Source of the DNA: Emticicia sp037153985
GTDB taxonomy: Bacteria > Bacteroidota > Bacteroidia > Cytophagales > Spirosomataceae
Direction: 5' to 3'
Assembly: GCF_037153985.1 (NCBI RefSeq)
Contig: NZ_JBBAYI010000010.1
Span: 62,001-126,000, forward strand
Length of the DNA stretch: 64,000 nucleotides
Below, in pieces: positions 8,968-16,989 of this stretch; within the stretch, counting starts at the first letter, position 1, and each line of letters opens with the position of its first letter. Position numbers and translations under genes: made by a program. The notes beneath the pieces are model-generated. The model ran no database searches. It had not been told where the DNA came from and worked only from the letters and a program-made list of their open reading frames with translations.

Positions 8968-10377
8968 TTAAAACTGAAAATAAATAAACTGATTTGACTC
9001 GAATACGCCGAAGAAATAACAGGCTATGAGTAAAACAATAAATAGCGCGTAAAATCTTTTGGTATTACTGGTGTCAATTATTTTATAAAACTTCTCTTTC
9101 AGTAGTAATCCTGCAATCAGCAACCAGCAGAACCACATTTCAGTATTATTCAAAGGCGAATGAATGGTATTGCCATAGCTACCGAAAGAAAATATCTTTT
9201 GTAGGATAATCTTCGCATTTGTAAGCCCTTTTGCCCGAAAAAACACCCATGTGAGCATTACCAACGCAAACGTAAATAAAAGGTTAAATGGCTTGTTCAG
9301 AAAGGCTGGAATGACATTGGTTTTTAGTTTGAAATATTTATCGCGTATTTGGGCCATAACCAAATAAAGGCCATGCAATGCGCCCCAGATAACAAAAGTC
9401 CAGGCAGCACCGTGCCATAAGCCGCTCATCATAAAAACAAAAAAACGATTGAAATACATACGCCCTTGCCCAACCCTGTTACCACCCATAGGAATATAGA
9501 GGTAATCACGGAACCATGCCGACAACGAAATATGCCAACGACGCCAGAACTCTGAAATGGAAGTCGAAAAATAAGGCGTATCGAAGTTTTCCATCAGTTT
9601 AAAACCCATTACGCGAGCAGTACCAATGGCAATGTCGGAATAACCCGAAAAATCGCAATATATCTGAAAGGTAAAGAAAATAGTACCTATCAAAAGGGTA
9701 AGCCCGTTATGGTCTTGTGGGTTGTCGTAGCAATAATCAACTACGAGTGCGAGGCGGTCGGCAATAACAACTTTTTTGAACATTCCCCACGCTATACGCA
9801 TAAGGCCGTTTTTCAGGTTAGCAAAGTCATATTTAAAATAGCTATGGAATTGCCATAGCAAGTTTTGCGGACGTTCAATAGGGCCTGCTACGAGTTGCGG
9901 ATAAAACATCACATAGAGCGCATAGATGATAAAATCTTTTTCGGCTTTCTGGTTTCCTCTGTACACTTCAATGGTATAGCTCATAGCCTGAAACGTATGG
10001 AAAGATAAACCAATAGGTAGAGCAAAATCAAGAAAGGGGAAAGGAGTTGGAGTATCGAATTTTGATAGAATAACAGCCAGATTCGTATTCAGAAAATTAT
10101 AATATTTAAAATAGGCCAGAAATCCAACATTAGTGATGAGGCTGAGAACCAATAGCCATTTTCGTTTTTTGCCAGAAGCCTGTGCAATCCAGATGCCTGC
10201 AAAATAATCGACAACTATCGTTACAAACAAGATAAGTATATAAATGGGCTTGAAAACCGCATAAAAATAACAGCTTGCCAAAAGTAGCAACCAGATGCGG
10301 CCTCGATGGGGTAAACTGAAATAAGCTAGTGTAACAACAATAAAAAAGAATACGAATTGTAACGAATTAAATAGCAT
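8968..10377 (-). CDS. MBOAT family O-acyltransferase (AlgI/DltB-like)
   Basis: A 469-residue polytopic membrane protein with about ten hydrophobic segments. MBOAT hallmarks are QLVAGPIERPQNLLWQF, the DFSGYSDIAIG segment, FWRRWHISLSAWFRDYLYIP, and GLWHGAAWTFVIWGALHG, which holds the invariant histidines. It moves acetyl groups from a cytoplasmic donor across the inner membrane to a periplasmic acceptor protein. The next gene encodes an AlgX/AlgJ-like partner, so the two form a polysaccharide O-acetylation module. ATG at 10377 begins directly with the first membrane segment. The tRNA-Arg gene lies 186 bp upstream on the opposite strand. The family is certain; the polymer substrate is not. Confidence 0.93.
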   Translation of the reverse strand: MLFNSLQFVFFFIVVTLAYFSLPHRGRIWLLLLASCYFYAVFKPIYILILFVTIVVDYFAGIWIAQASGKKRKWLLVLSLITNVGFLAYFKYYNFLNTNLAVILSKFDTPTPFPFLDFALPIGLSFHTFQAMSYTIEVYRGNQKAEKDFIIYALYVMFYPQLVAGPIERPQNLLWQFHSYFKYDFANLKNGLMRIAWGMFKKVVIADRLALVVDYCYDNPQDHNGLTLLIGTIFFTFQIYCDFSGYSDIAIGTARVMGFKLMENFDTPYFSTSISEFWRRWHISLSAWFRDYLYIPMGGNRVGQGRMYFNRFFVFMMSGLWHGAAWTFVIWGALHGLYLVMAQIRDKYFKLKTNVIPAFLNKPFNLLFTFALVMLTWVFFRAKGLTNAKIILQKIFSFGSYGNTIHSPLNNTEMWFCWLLIAGLLLKEKFYKIIDTSNTKRFYALFIVLLIACYFFGVFESNQFIYFQF

Positions 10378-10563
10378 TCAGGCGTTTTGTTGAGTTCAGA
10401 AATCAAGTTTCAAAGTTCTGAGATATTATTAAAGTTTCAAAGGTATTTTTTTATAGAATATTTTTTTAGGGAAATTTCTACATGGATTTTTTTTAATACG
10501 AATTTTGTAACATAAAAGGAAACCACTATATTTGCACCACAATTCGGAAAAATGTCCGAAAAC

Positions 10564-10637
10564 GGATCCGTAGCTCAGCTGGATAGAGCAACAGATTTCT
10601 AATCTGTGGGTCGCAGGTTCGAATCCTGCCGGGTTCA
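10564..10637 (+). tRNA. tRNA-Arg (anticodon TCT)
   Basis: A complete 74-nt cloverleaf. Acceptor 5' arm GGATCCG pairs with CGGGTTC (10630-10636, two G-U pairs). The D arm is GCTC/GAGC, the anticodon stem ACAGA/TCTGT encloses loop TTTCTAA with anticodon TCT, and the T arm GCAGG/CCTGC encloses TTCGAAT. The discriminator is A and CCA is not encoded. A hairpin terminator follows at 10660. The last 21 nt plus one base recur at 10872-10893. Confidence 0.97.
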
Positions 10638-10638
10638 C
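10617..10638 (+). repeat. 22-nt direct repeat, copy 1 (3' end of tRNA-Arg; att-like)
   Basis: The T-loop-to-acceptor end of the tRNA, starting GTTCGAATCC and ending GGGTTCAC, is repeated exactly at 10872-10893. Tyrosine integrases commonly use tRNA 3' ends as attB sites, so the pair reads as attL/attR. No integrase gene lies between the copies. Confidence 0.7.
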
Positions 10639-10659
10639 AATTTCCTCTTAAATCGCATT

Positions 10660-10686
10660 AACCGCTACCTCTGTGGCGGTTTTTTT
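10660..10686 (+). terminator. Rho-independent terminator after tRNA-Arg
   Basis: Stem AACCGC (10660-10665) with GCGGTT (10676-10681), followed by a six-T run. It is placed 23 nt after the tRNA. Confidence 0.8.
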
Positions 10687-10766
10687 GTTTAAACATCGTT
10701 TAAACATTCCTTACTATCTCCTTATAATAGTAATATTTTCAGGATGTTTTAACAACGTTTCAACAT
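10687..10766. repeat. Four GTTTnAACA-like iterons in two 11-bp-spaced pairs
   Basis: GTTTAAACAT occurs at 10687-10696 and 10698-10707. Related copies GTTTTAACAA and GTTTCAACAT start at 10746 and 10757. Both pairs are spaced 11 bp, one helical turn. They lie between the two att-like repeats and could be arm-type or excisionase-type binding sites of a lost element; this is inference. Confidence 0.45.
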
Positions 10767-10871
10767 GATTTTCTCCTACAAACTGAAAATTAATAGTTAG
10801 CGTGTCAGAAAAGACGACACAGCTGTACTTTATTTTCAGGTAATAGTTAATAGAAAAATTATTACTGTGCC

Positions 10872-10893
10872 GTTCGAATCCTGCCGGGTTCAC
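10872..10893 (+). repeat. 22-nt direct repeat, copy 2 (displaced tRNA-Arg 3' end)
   Basis: An exact copy of 10617-10638, with no 5' tRNA half before it, so it cannot form a tRNA. It is followed by its own hairpin terminator at 10904, as expected if this is the original 3' end and terminator pushed away by an insertion at the tRNA. Confidence 0.7.
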
Positions 10894-10903
10894 GAGAGAA
10901 TTT

Positions 10904-10928
10904 AAAGTCGTCGTTTGGCGACTTTTTT
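10904..10928 (+). terminator. Rho-independent terminator after the displaced tRNA end
   Basis: Stem AAAGTCG (10904-10910) with CGACTTT (10919-10925), continuing into a T run. No intact gene precedes it on the plus strand. The 318-bp stretch 10638-10955 holds only the repeats and terminators listed here. Confidence 0.7.
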
Positions 10929-10955
10929 ATTTTCGTAGATTTCTGCAACAATCAT

Positions 10956-11672
10956 TCAATTACCTTGCAAAATCTCATCAAGTCGGGCTTTGTAAATTCT
11001 TCCAATAGGTAATTCTTCATTATTGACTCGAATATAAGATGCAGCGATAGCCTGAACATGGTGGAGAGATACAATGAATGATTTATGAATCCTTACAAAT
11101 TTGTTAGGCGGGAGTTTCTCTTCCAGATAACTGATGCGTAAATAAGATACCAACGAGCCTGAAATGGTGTGAATACGCACATAGTCTTTAAGGCTTTCAA
11201 TCCATAAAATATCATCTAGGTCTATTTTTATCATTTCTTTGTCAACCTTGAAATATTGGTACTCCTTGGCTGGTCTGGTGGTTTCCGCAACTTCTGGCTG
11301 AGGTGAAGAATTGGGTAAAAAACGATAAATTTTTCCGACCGATTGAAGAAAACGCTCGAATGAAATAGGCTTAACCAAAAAATCTACTACATCGAACTCG
11401 TAACTATCAAGTGCGTATTCGCGAAAGGCCGTAGTAAAAATAACCTTTGGCCTGTTATTGAGTGGCCTAAGTAAATCGAAACCTGTTAGTCGAGGCATCT
11501 GAATATCCAGAAACAGTATATCAACAGCGTTTTGTTGAAGAAATAGTAAGGCTTGTGTCGGGCTGTTCGATACCCCCACTAATTGTAAATCAGGCAGGCG
11601 ACTAATATATTCTTTGAGCAAGTCAGTTGCCAGAGGTTCATCATCTAAAACAAAACAACGAATAGCCATCAA
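10956..11672 (-). CDS. LytTR family response regulator
   Basis: A 238-residue two-component response regulator. The receiver domain (about 3-120) has the acidic pair Asp10-Asp11, phospho-acceptor Asp56 (ILFLDIQMP), and the conserved Lys in VDFLVKPISFERF. A proline-rich linker follows, then a LytTR DNA-binding domain (about 135-236) with WIESLKDYVRIHT and FVRIHKSFIVS. It follows its kinase gene by 39 bp on the same strand, so the two are co-transcribed. LytTR regulators bind paired direct repeats at target promoters; the divergent ABC permease gene is a candidate target. Start could be Met1 or Met2. Confidence 0.93.
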   Translation of the reverse strand: MMAIRCFVLDDEPLATDLLKEYISRLPDLQLVGVSNSPTQALLFLQQNAVDILFLDIQMPRLTGFDLLRPLNNRPKVIFTTAFREYALDSYEFDVVDFLVKPISFERFLQSVGKIYRFLPNSSPQPEVAETTRPAKEYQYFKVDKEMIKIDLDDILWIESLKDYVRIHTISGSLVSYLRISYLEEKLPPNKFVRIHKSFIVSLHHVQAIAASYIRVNNEELPIGRIYKARLDEILQGN

Positions 11673-11711
11673 AGTAAAATTAATGTTTAAAAACTGTATG
11701 CTCGCTAATAC

Positions 11712-12821
11712 TTACGCTAGATATACCTCTTTTCGCTGTGTATATTCTGGCATTGAATTAATTGCCATAGATTCTGGTATAAACTTCAATACCGCTAAAA
11801 ATTGTCCATCTTCAAGTAGTGTTACCAGTTCATAATTTTCAGGAAACAAAATATCTAACCTTTTTTTTAGGTTTGCCAGACCCAAGCCTGACTTAGCTAA
11901 AGAGTTTTTTTCTTCAGGAACAGAGTTTTCGGCCGAAAAAATAAGCCGATTGCCACTTTTACTTAAATGTAACTGAATCCAACATTTGTTCTCCGACTGC
12001 GCAGCACCGTGCTTGAACGCATTTTCTACAAAGGGTAACAAAAGCATTGGTGGAATCATTAAATCATTCAGGCTGCCTAATTCGCTAAAATTTGTCTGCA
12101 CATCTAGCCTGTTGCCGTAGCGTATCTTTTCCAGAGCGATATAATCAATCAGGTATTCAATTTCTTTTTTTACTTTAACTGTGGCACGATGGCTTTCATG
12201 AATCTGATAACTCAGTAAACCTGCCAGCCGTTGCATTAATACAGGCATTTGTGCAGGTTGATTAATAGAAACAGATGTAAGGTTGTTAAGGGTATTAAAC
12301 AAAAAATGTGGCTGTACCTGTGACTGCAACAATTGGTACTCGGCCGCTAATTTTTCTCTTTTATAAACTTCATTTAGCCGTTGTTGCGATAAAGCATGGC
12401 GCACCAACTCAAAGGCTATAAATAGCATAATAGCCAAATGTAATTGCATAATTGCTCCGGGGCCGAATAACCTGCGCCAGTAGGAGAGTGGTTTGGTAAA
12501 TGCGTTAAGATAATACAGAGGCGAATGCCATTCTGATATTAAGGCTCTTTGAATGATACCAAACGCAATAATGCCACCTATTAAACTCAAGACGAAACCT
12601 AGAATATTGCTTTTTAATAGAAAATACCTGACTGTAACCTCCAGATGCCAGTAACTGGCTAAAATGTAAACAGGAAATGTCTTGATGATACTAAGAAAAC
12701 TATATTCATAATCATGTGTGAAAAGTGCCAGATTGAGCCACGAGAATAAAAAATAGCAAAGCCAGAAAAGGATTTGAGGCCCAACTTTATAGATGAATTT
12801 GTACTGGCGGATAGCTTTCAT
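11712..12821 (-). CDS. LytS-type sensor histidine kinase
   Basis: A 369-residue inner-membrane histidine kinase. Four or so hydrophobic segments occupy about residues 8-140, followed by a coiled linker. The His_kinase domain (PF06580 type) carries the phospho-acceptor His in LQSQVQPHFLFNTLNNL. The ATPase part has the N box PFVENAFKHGA and the G box SGLGLANLKKRLD. No extracytoplasmic ligand domain is visible, so it probably senses a membrane signal. The ATG at 12821 (MKAIRQYK) is preferred to 12842. It forms an operon with the LytTR regulator downstream and is divergent from a MacB-like permease, a common arrangement for envelope-stress or peptide-sensing modules. Confidence 0.92.
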   Translation of the reverse strand: MKAIRQYKFIYKVGPQILFWLCYFLFSWLNLALFTHDYEYSFLSIIKTFPVYILASYWHLEVTVRYFLLKSNILGFVLSLIGGIIAFGIIQRALISEWHSPLYYLNAFTKPLSYWRRLFGPGAIMQLHLAIMLFIAFELVRHALSQQRLNEVYKREKLAAEYQLLQSQVQPHFLFNTLNNLTSVSINQPAQMPVLMQRLAGLLSYQIHESHRATVKVKKEIEYLIDYIALEKIRYGNRLDVQTNFSELGSLNDLMIPPMLLLPFVENAFKHGAAQSENKCWIQLHLSKSGNRLIFSAENSVPEEKNSLAKSGLGLANLKKRLDILFPENYELVTLLEDGQFLAVLKFIPESMAINSMPEYTQRKEVYLA

Positions 12822-13337
12822 TTTTTTTGACTTTATACACATTATAGAGCCGAATTTAGTAATTCTGATACTAAAAAAACAGTTTATTTGCCTAACAGTA
12901 TGGAATCAGACGAAAACAACAGCAATTTTAGCCGAACGACAAATTTCCTCGACAAACTACAATTTTGCCTTTCAGAAAGCTGTGTGGCAAGCCAAATAAG
13001 TAGTTGGGCTAAAATAAAAATTCTGATTTATTTTTTGTATTTGTTTTGTTGCCGAAAGATAATCAGGTTTAAGTTGAACAATACGTCAGAAGCCTGCTAA
13101 TTGCCAGATAGATATTGACTGAAATGATGGTGCAGACAGTAATGGGAATAAACAAATATAGATACAATTTATGGTAGAAATAAATTGTAGTTAGTGCAAA
13201 AAGTCTCTTGGTTTTAGAGACTTTTTCTTGTGTTTTATACCATTTTTAGACTGGTTTATCACATTTCTTAAAATGCACTAACTGACTTAATACTTTTATG
13301 AAAAATAGTATCTGTAAACATTTATATTAATCAGACC
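12822..13337. other. Divergent intergenic region, kinase / ABC permease
   Basis: 516 bp, AT-rich. It contains a strong 11-bp hairpin at 13198-13226 and no credible protein gene. Promoters for both flanking units must lie here, but I could not place a good TAnnTTTG/TTTG pair. Confidence 0.4.
13198..13226 (+). terminator. Terminator-like hairpin in the divergent intergenic region
   Basis: Perfect stem AAAAAGTCTCT / AGAGACTTTTT with a 7-nt loop, ending in a T-rich 3' arm. It lies 112 bp before the permease ATG with no annotated gene feeding into it, so it either ends an unseen short RNA or acts as a leader attenuator. Confidence 0.6.
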
Positions 13338-15758
13338 ATGCTCGGAAACTACATTAAAACATCTAAACGCAACTTGTGGCGCAACAAGATGTTCTCGTTT
13401 ATTAACATTGCGGGCCTTGCCATTAGTATGTCGGTAGGTTTATTACTCATTGCGTTTGTGCTTGATATGCGCACTTATGACAGATTCCATAAAAATGGTG
13501 ACAGAATTTACCGTATCACCAACGTACTGACCGAAAACAATAAACAGAGCGGCAAGTTTGCAACTACTTCAATAAAGACAGGTAAACTTATCAGGCAAAA
13601 AGTAACTGGTATAGAAGAAGTAGCTATTCTGCGTAATGGCTTTGCTCAGGATGCTAAAGTTGGCGACAATATTCTGCCGATTAAAGGTTTATGGGCCGAT
13701 GCTTCAATATTCAAGATTTTTACATTTCCGATGTTGGCAGGTAATCCAGAAAATGCGCTCAAAAACCCTTATTCTATTGTGCTTACACAAACTACTGCCC
13801 AAAAACTATTCGGTACCGAAAACGTACTGGGTAAGGTAATCCGGTTTGATACACTTAGCTATCAGGTCACTGGCGTAATGAAAGATATTCCTTTTTTCTC
13901 GCATATCAACTTTGAGGCCTTAGTGTCACTATCGACGGCTGAACAACTCAATAAAAGTAATAACAACTTCGATAAATGGACAGATATGTCATCGAACTAT
14001 GTTTATTTGTTATTGCCACAAGAGGCCAATATAAGTGTGGTGCAAACTCAGCTTGATGCCATTGCCAAGCAAGAGAACCTTGCCGAAGATAACACAAAGA
14101 TTCAGCTCGAACTTTTACCTTTATATAATATTGTAGTGGGAGAAAAATTCCGCCAGTCGGAAGGGGCGGGTGGTTCATCAGGCCCTCACATGTCTCCTGT
14201 GGTGCTCTGGATACTGAGTGGCCTTGCACTAGTAGTAATATTATCGGCCTGTTTCAATTATACGAATCTTTCAATAGCGCGTGCCATGCGTCGCTTCAAA
14301 GAAATAGGCATTCGTAAAGCTATTGGTGCGGGCAAAAGTCAGGTATGGCAACAGTTTCTGACCGAATCGGTTATGATTTCTCTGGCAGCCCTTTTGCTGT
14401 CATTTTTGATTTTTTTATTATTACGCCCACAGTTAATCAATTTGGCTCCCGAAATGCAACGCACCGTCAGGCTTGAGCTTACTTTTTCAATGGTTGTAAC
14501 CTTTATTGTTTTCTCTCTGGTTGTAGGTGTTATTGCAGGTTTTTTACCCGCTTTATTCTTTTCAAAAGTCAATGCAATTAATGCTCTCAGAAATGCTTCC
14601 TCAGTAAAAGGCTTCAAGTTTGTGACATTCAGGCGCGTACTGGTGGTAGTTCAATATACACTCACCTTAATTTTTATTACTACTACTACTATTGGTTATG
14701 TGCAGTATAAAGATATTCTGGCGTTCGACTTGGGCTTTAACACAGAAAATATCCTGAATATTAATATGCAAGGTAATAAACCAGATTCTTTCATGAAAGA
14801 ATTGAGCGAAATACCCGAGGTAAAGACTGTATCTAAATCTTTAATCATTACGAGCGTTGGAAATGCTTGGGGCGGCTTTATGAAATACAAAGACACGCGC
14901 GATTCGGCACTTGTATTAACCAATAATATTGATGAAAACTATCTGCCCCTGCATGAGTATAAACTTATAGCCGGAAGTAATTTTAGGACGAGGCCAGCAA
15001 CAAGCGAAGCCGCCACAGAAATAATTGTTAATCAGAAATTTTTGAAACGATTTAATATCGGAGACCCTCAGCAGGCAATTGGTCAGGAGATTACATTCAG
15101 TAACTTTAATATACATCAACGTAAAGTGACTATTGTTGGTGTCATAAAAGATTTCCACTATGGCAAAGTAGATAACCTGATTGTGCCAGTAGCTTTTATG
15201 TTCTGGACACCCGGCGACAGGGCTGTTATTAATGCTAAAATTCAAAGCAATGACCTACCAGCAACGATGGAAAAAATAGAGTCTTTATGGAAAAAAACAG
15301 ACCGTGTTCATTTGTTCGATGCTAAATTTTATGACGAAGAAATAGAAGAAGCATACAGCGAATTTTCAATGATGATTAAAATTATAGGTTTTCTTTCGTT
15401 GCTGGCTATTTCAATTTCTTCAATGGGTTTATTCGGAATGGTCGCATTCACAACAGAAACCAGACTGAAAGAAATAGGTATCCGAAAAGTAATGGGGGCC
15501 AGCTCGGCTAATTTGGTCTATTTACTAAGTCGTGGCTTCCTGATAATGTTATCAGTATCAGCCTTCATTGCATTACCAATAACCTATATTTTCTTTGAAA
15601 AATTTGTGCTTACTAATTTTCCTTATCATACACCCGTGCAAGTTGCAGAGTTATTTGCTGGTTTACTGGCAGTTTTACTCATTGCTTGTCTGATGATTGG
15701 CTCGCAGACAATGAAAGCAGCAAGGGCTAACCCCGTAGAAGTTCTCAAGAATGAATAA
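13338..15758 (+). CDS. ABC transporter permease (MacB/FtsX family, two FtsX domains)
   Basis: 806 residues. An N-terminal membrane segment (about 18-43) is followed by a large MacB-type periplasmic domain. An FtsX block of three membrane segments follows (about 285-430, with RRFKEIGIRKAIGAGKSQVW). A second periplasmic region and a second FtsX block come at the C-terminus (TRLKEIGIRKVMGASSANLVYLL, here split as TRLKEIGIRKVMGAS and SANLVYLL). This duplicated layout is usual for Bacteroidota MacB-like permeases, which couple a cytoplasmic ATPase to periplasmic conformational work such as peptide or lipoprotein export. No ATPase gene is adjacent, so it must be supplied from elsewhere. It is divergent from the LytS/LytTR pair, which may control it (inference). 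Confidence 0.92.
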   Translation: MLGNYIKTSKRNLWRNKMFSFINIAGLAISMSVGLLLIAFVLDMRTYDRFHKNGDRIYRITNVLTENNKQSGKFATTSIKTGKLIRQKVTGIEEVAILRNGFAQDAKVGDNILPIKGLWADASIFKIFTFPMLAGNPENALKNPYSIVLTQTTAQKLFGTENVLGKVIRFDTLSYQVTGVMKDIPFFSHINFEALVSLSTAEQLNKSNNNFDKWTDMSSNYVYLLLPQEANISVVQTQLDAIAKQENLAEDNTKIQLELLPLYNIVVGEKFRQSEGAGGSSGPHMSPVVLWILSGLALVVILSACFNYTNLSIARAMRRFKEIGIRKAIGAGKSQVWQQFLTESVMISLAALLLSFLIFLLLRPQLINLAPEMQRTVRLELTFSMVVTFIVFSLVVGVIAGFLPALFFSKVNAINALRNASSVKGFKFVTFRRVLVVVQYTLTLIFITTTTIGYVQYKDILAFDLGFNTENILNINMQGNKPDSFMKELSEIPEVKTVSKSLIITSVGNAWGGFMKYKDTRDSALVLTNNIDENYLPLHEYKLIAGSNFRTRPATSEAATEIIVNQKFLKRFNIGDPQQAIGQEITFSNFNIHQRKVTIVGVIKDFHYGKVDNLIVPVAFMFWTPGDRAVINAKIQSNDLPATMEKIESLWKKTDRVHLFDAKFYDEEIEEAYSEFSMMIKIIGFLSLLAISISSMGLFGMVAFTTETRLKEIGIRKVMGASSANLVYLLSRGFLIMLSVSAFIALPITYIFFEKFVLTNFPYHTPVQVAELFAGLLAVLLIACLMIGSQTMKAARANPVEVLKNE

Positions 15759-15796
15759 AATTTACTGTAATATTCGATGCAGTAATATTTTTTAGC

Positions 15797-15827
15797 AAGG
15801 TTGTCAGATTTCTCAGGCAACCTTTTT
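15797..15827 (+). terminator. Rho-independent terminator after the ABC permease
   Basis: Stem AAGGTTG (15797-15803) with CAACCTT (15818-15824) and a short T run, 38 nt after the permease stop. Confidence 0.65.
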
Positions 15828-16045
15828 ATGTTAAATAACTCATAATTGCCCAATACCTGCACTTAAAATTTGCCTGATTATAGCGTAAAAATGTTTATTT
15901 TCATCGGATTAAACTTTTAGAGAATCTAAATAGAGAGTTAATGTTTCAGTTCTCCTCATTTTGATTACAAAAACCCTCAATTTGGCTACAAGTATCAATA
16001 TGCACTTAAAGACCTTTGTTGTGTACTTAATTTAACAATAAACTT

Positions 16046-16917
16046 ATGTCACAGCAACAAGAAAATTCAGGCAGTATTTCAACATCTGGTGCGGATAAAT
16101 CTGCTAAAGTTTGGTTTATTACAGGAGCATCAAGAGGGTTCGGACATGTTTGGGCTGAGGCCGCGCTTGAACGAGGCGATAAGGTAGCCGCTACGGCACG
16201 TAACCCTGAAAGTATAGCCGGATTAAAAGAAAAATATGGCGATAATGTGTTAACGTTGGCACTTGATGTAACTAACTCAACACAAGTAAAGGCGGCTGTT
16301 GAGCAGGCTTATGCATATTTCGGAAGACTCGACATCGTTTTCAATAATGCGGGTTACTCGCTTGTAGGTACTATTGAAGAAGCTAGTGCAGAAGATATCC
16401 GGCACTCTACGAAACGAACATTATTGGGCCGGTTAGTGTTATTCAGGCAGCCCTGCCATTGCTCCGACAACAAGGTGGAGGCCATATAATAGGAACCTCA
16501 AGCAATCTGGGGCATGTTACTCTTCCGGTTATCGGTTATTATTGTTCGTCCAAATGGGCATTTGAGGCTATTCATGAAAGCCTAGCCGAAGAGGTAAAGG
16601 CTTTTGGTATAAAAGTAACTATCATAGAACCAGGTGCTTATGCCACAGAGTTTGGTAGCCAGCAGTCTTTAAAATTTGCACAAGGGCTTGATATTTATAC
16701 TGATTTCAAAGCACAGTTTTTTGGTAATTTGCAAAATTTTGAAAGGGGTAATCCTGATGCTACTCCAGAAGCAGTTTTTGCAATTGTTGATGCAGAAAAT
16801 CCACCCTTACGTTTCTTTTTAGGTAGCCATTGTTTGCCGTGGGTGCGTGTTGCTTATCAGGAACGTCTGGCAACATGGGAAGCATGGGAAGAAGTCTCAA
16901 ATGCCGCACAAGGTTGA
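16046..16917 (+). pseudogene. Short-chain dehydrogenase/reductase split by a one-base deletion
   Basis: Two overlapping frames (16046-16489 and from about 16403 to 16917) together make one classical SDR of about 290 residues. The first carries the NAD(P)-binding TGASRGFG and the NNAG motif. The second carries the active-site YCSSK and the downstream IEPGAYATEFG. After codon CGG at about 16400-16402, inserting one G restores a continuous family-like reading (GCA CTC TAC GAA ACG AAC ATT), so one G is missing from a short G run. It is either a recent inactivating mutation or a sequencing error. All catalytic residues are present across the two halves, and no other lesions are seen, which favours a very young lesion or an error. 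An AraC regulator gene follows 72 bp downstream. Confidence 0.85.
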
Positions 16918-16989
16918 TTTATAAGCAGAAACAAAGGTACTGGGCTGCGTTCAAGCAAATACCGCCCAGTATTTTAATAAATCCAGATT

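Noticed and set aside
10429..10638. Minus-strand open frame beginning MNPAGFEPATHRLE
   Set aside because: It is the antisense translation of the tRNA-Arg gene, a well-known spurious protein start.
10872..10893. A second tRNA gene
   Set aside because: Only the 3' end is present; no D arm, anticodon arm or 5' acceptor strand precedes it.
12888..13100. 70-codon frame between the LytS kinase and the permease
   Set aside because: No domain, no signal, poor composition and no ribosome site; probably chance.
15626..15862. Minus-strand frame over the end of the permease
   Set aside because: It overlaps the real gene and its terminator and has no recognisable content.
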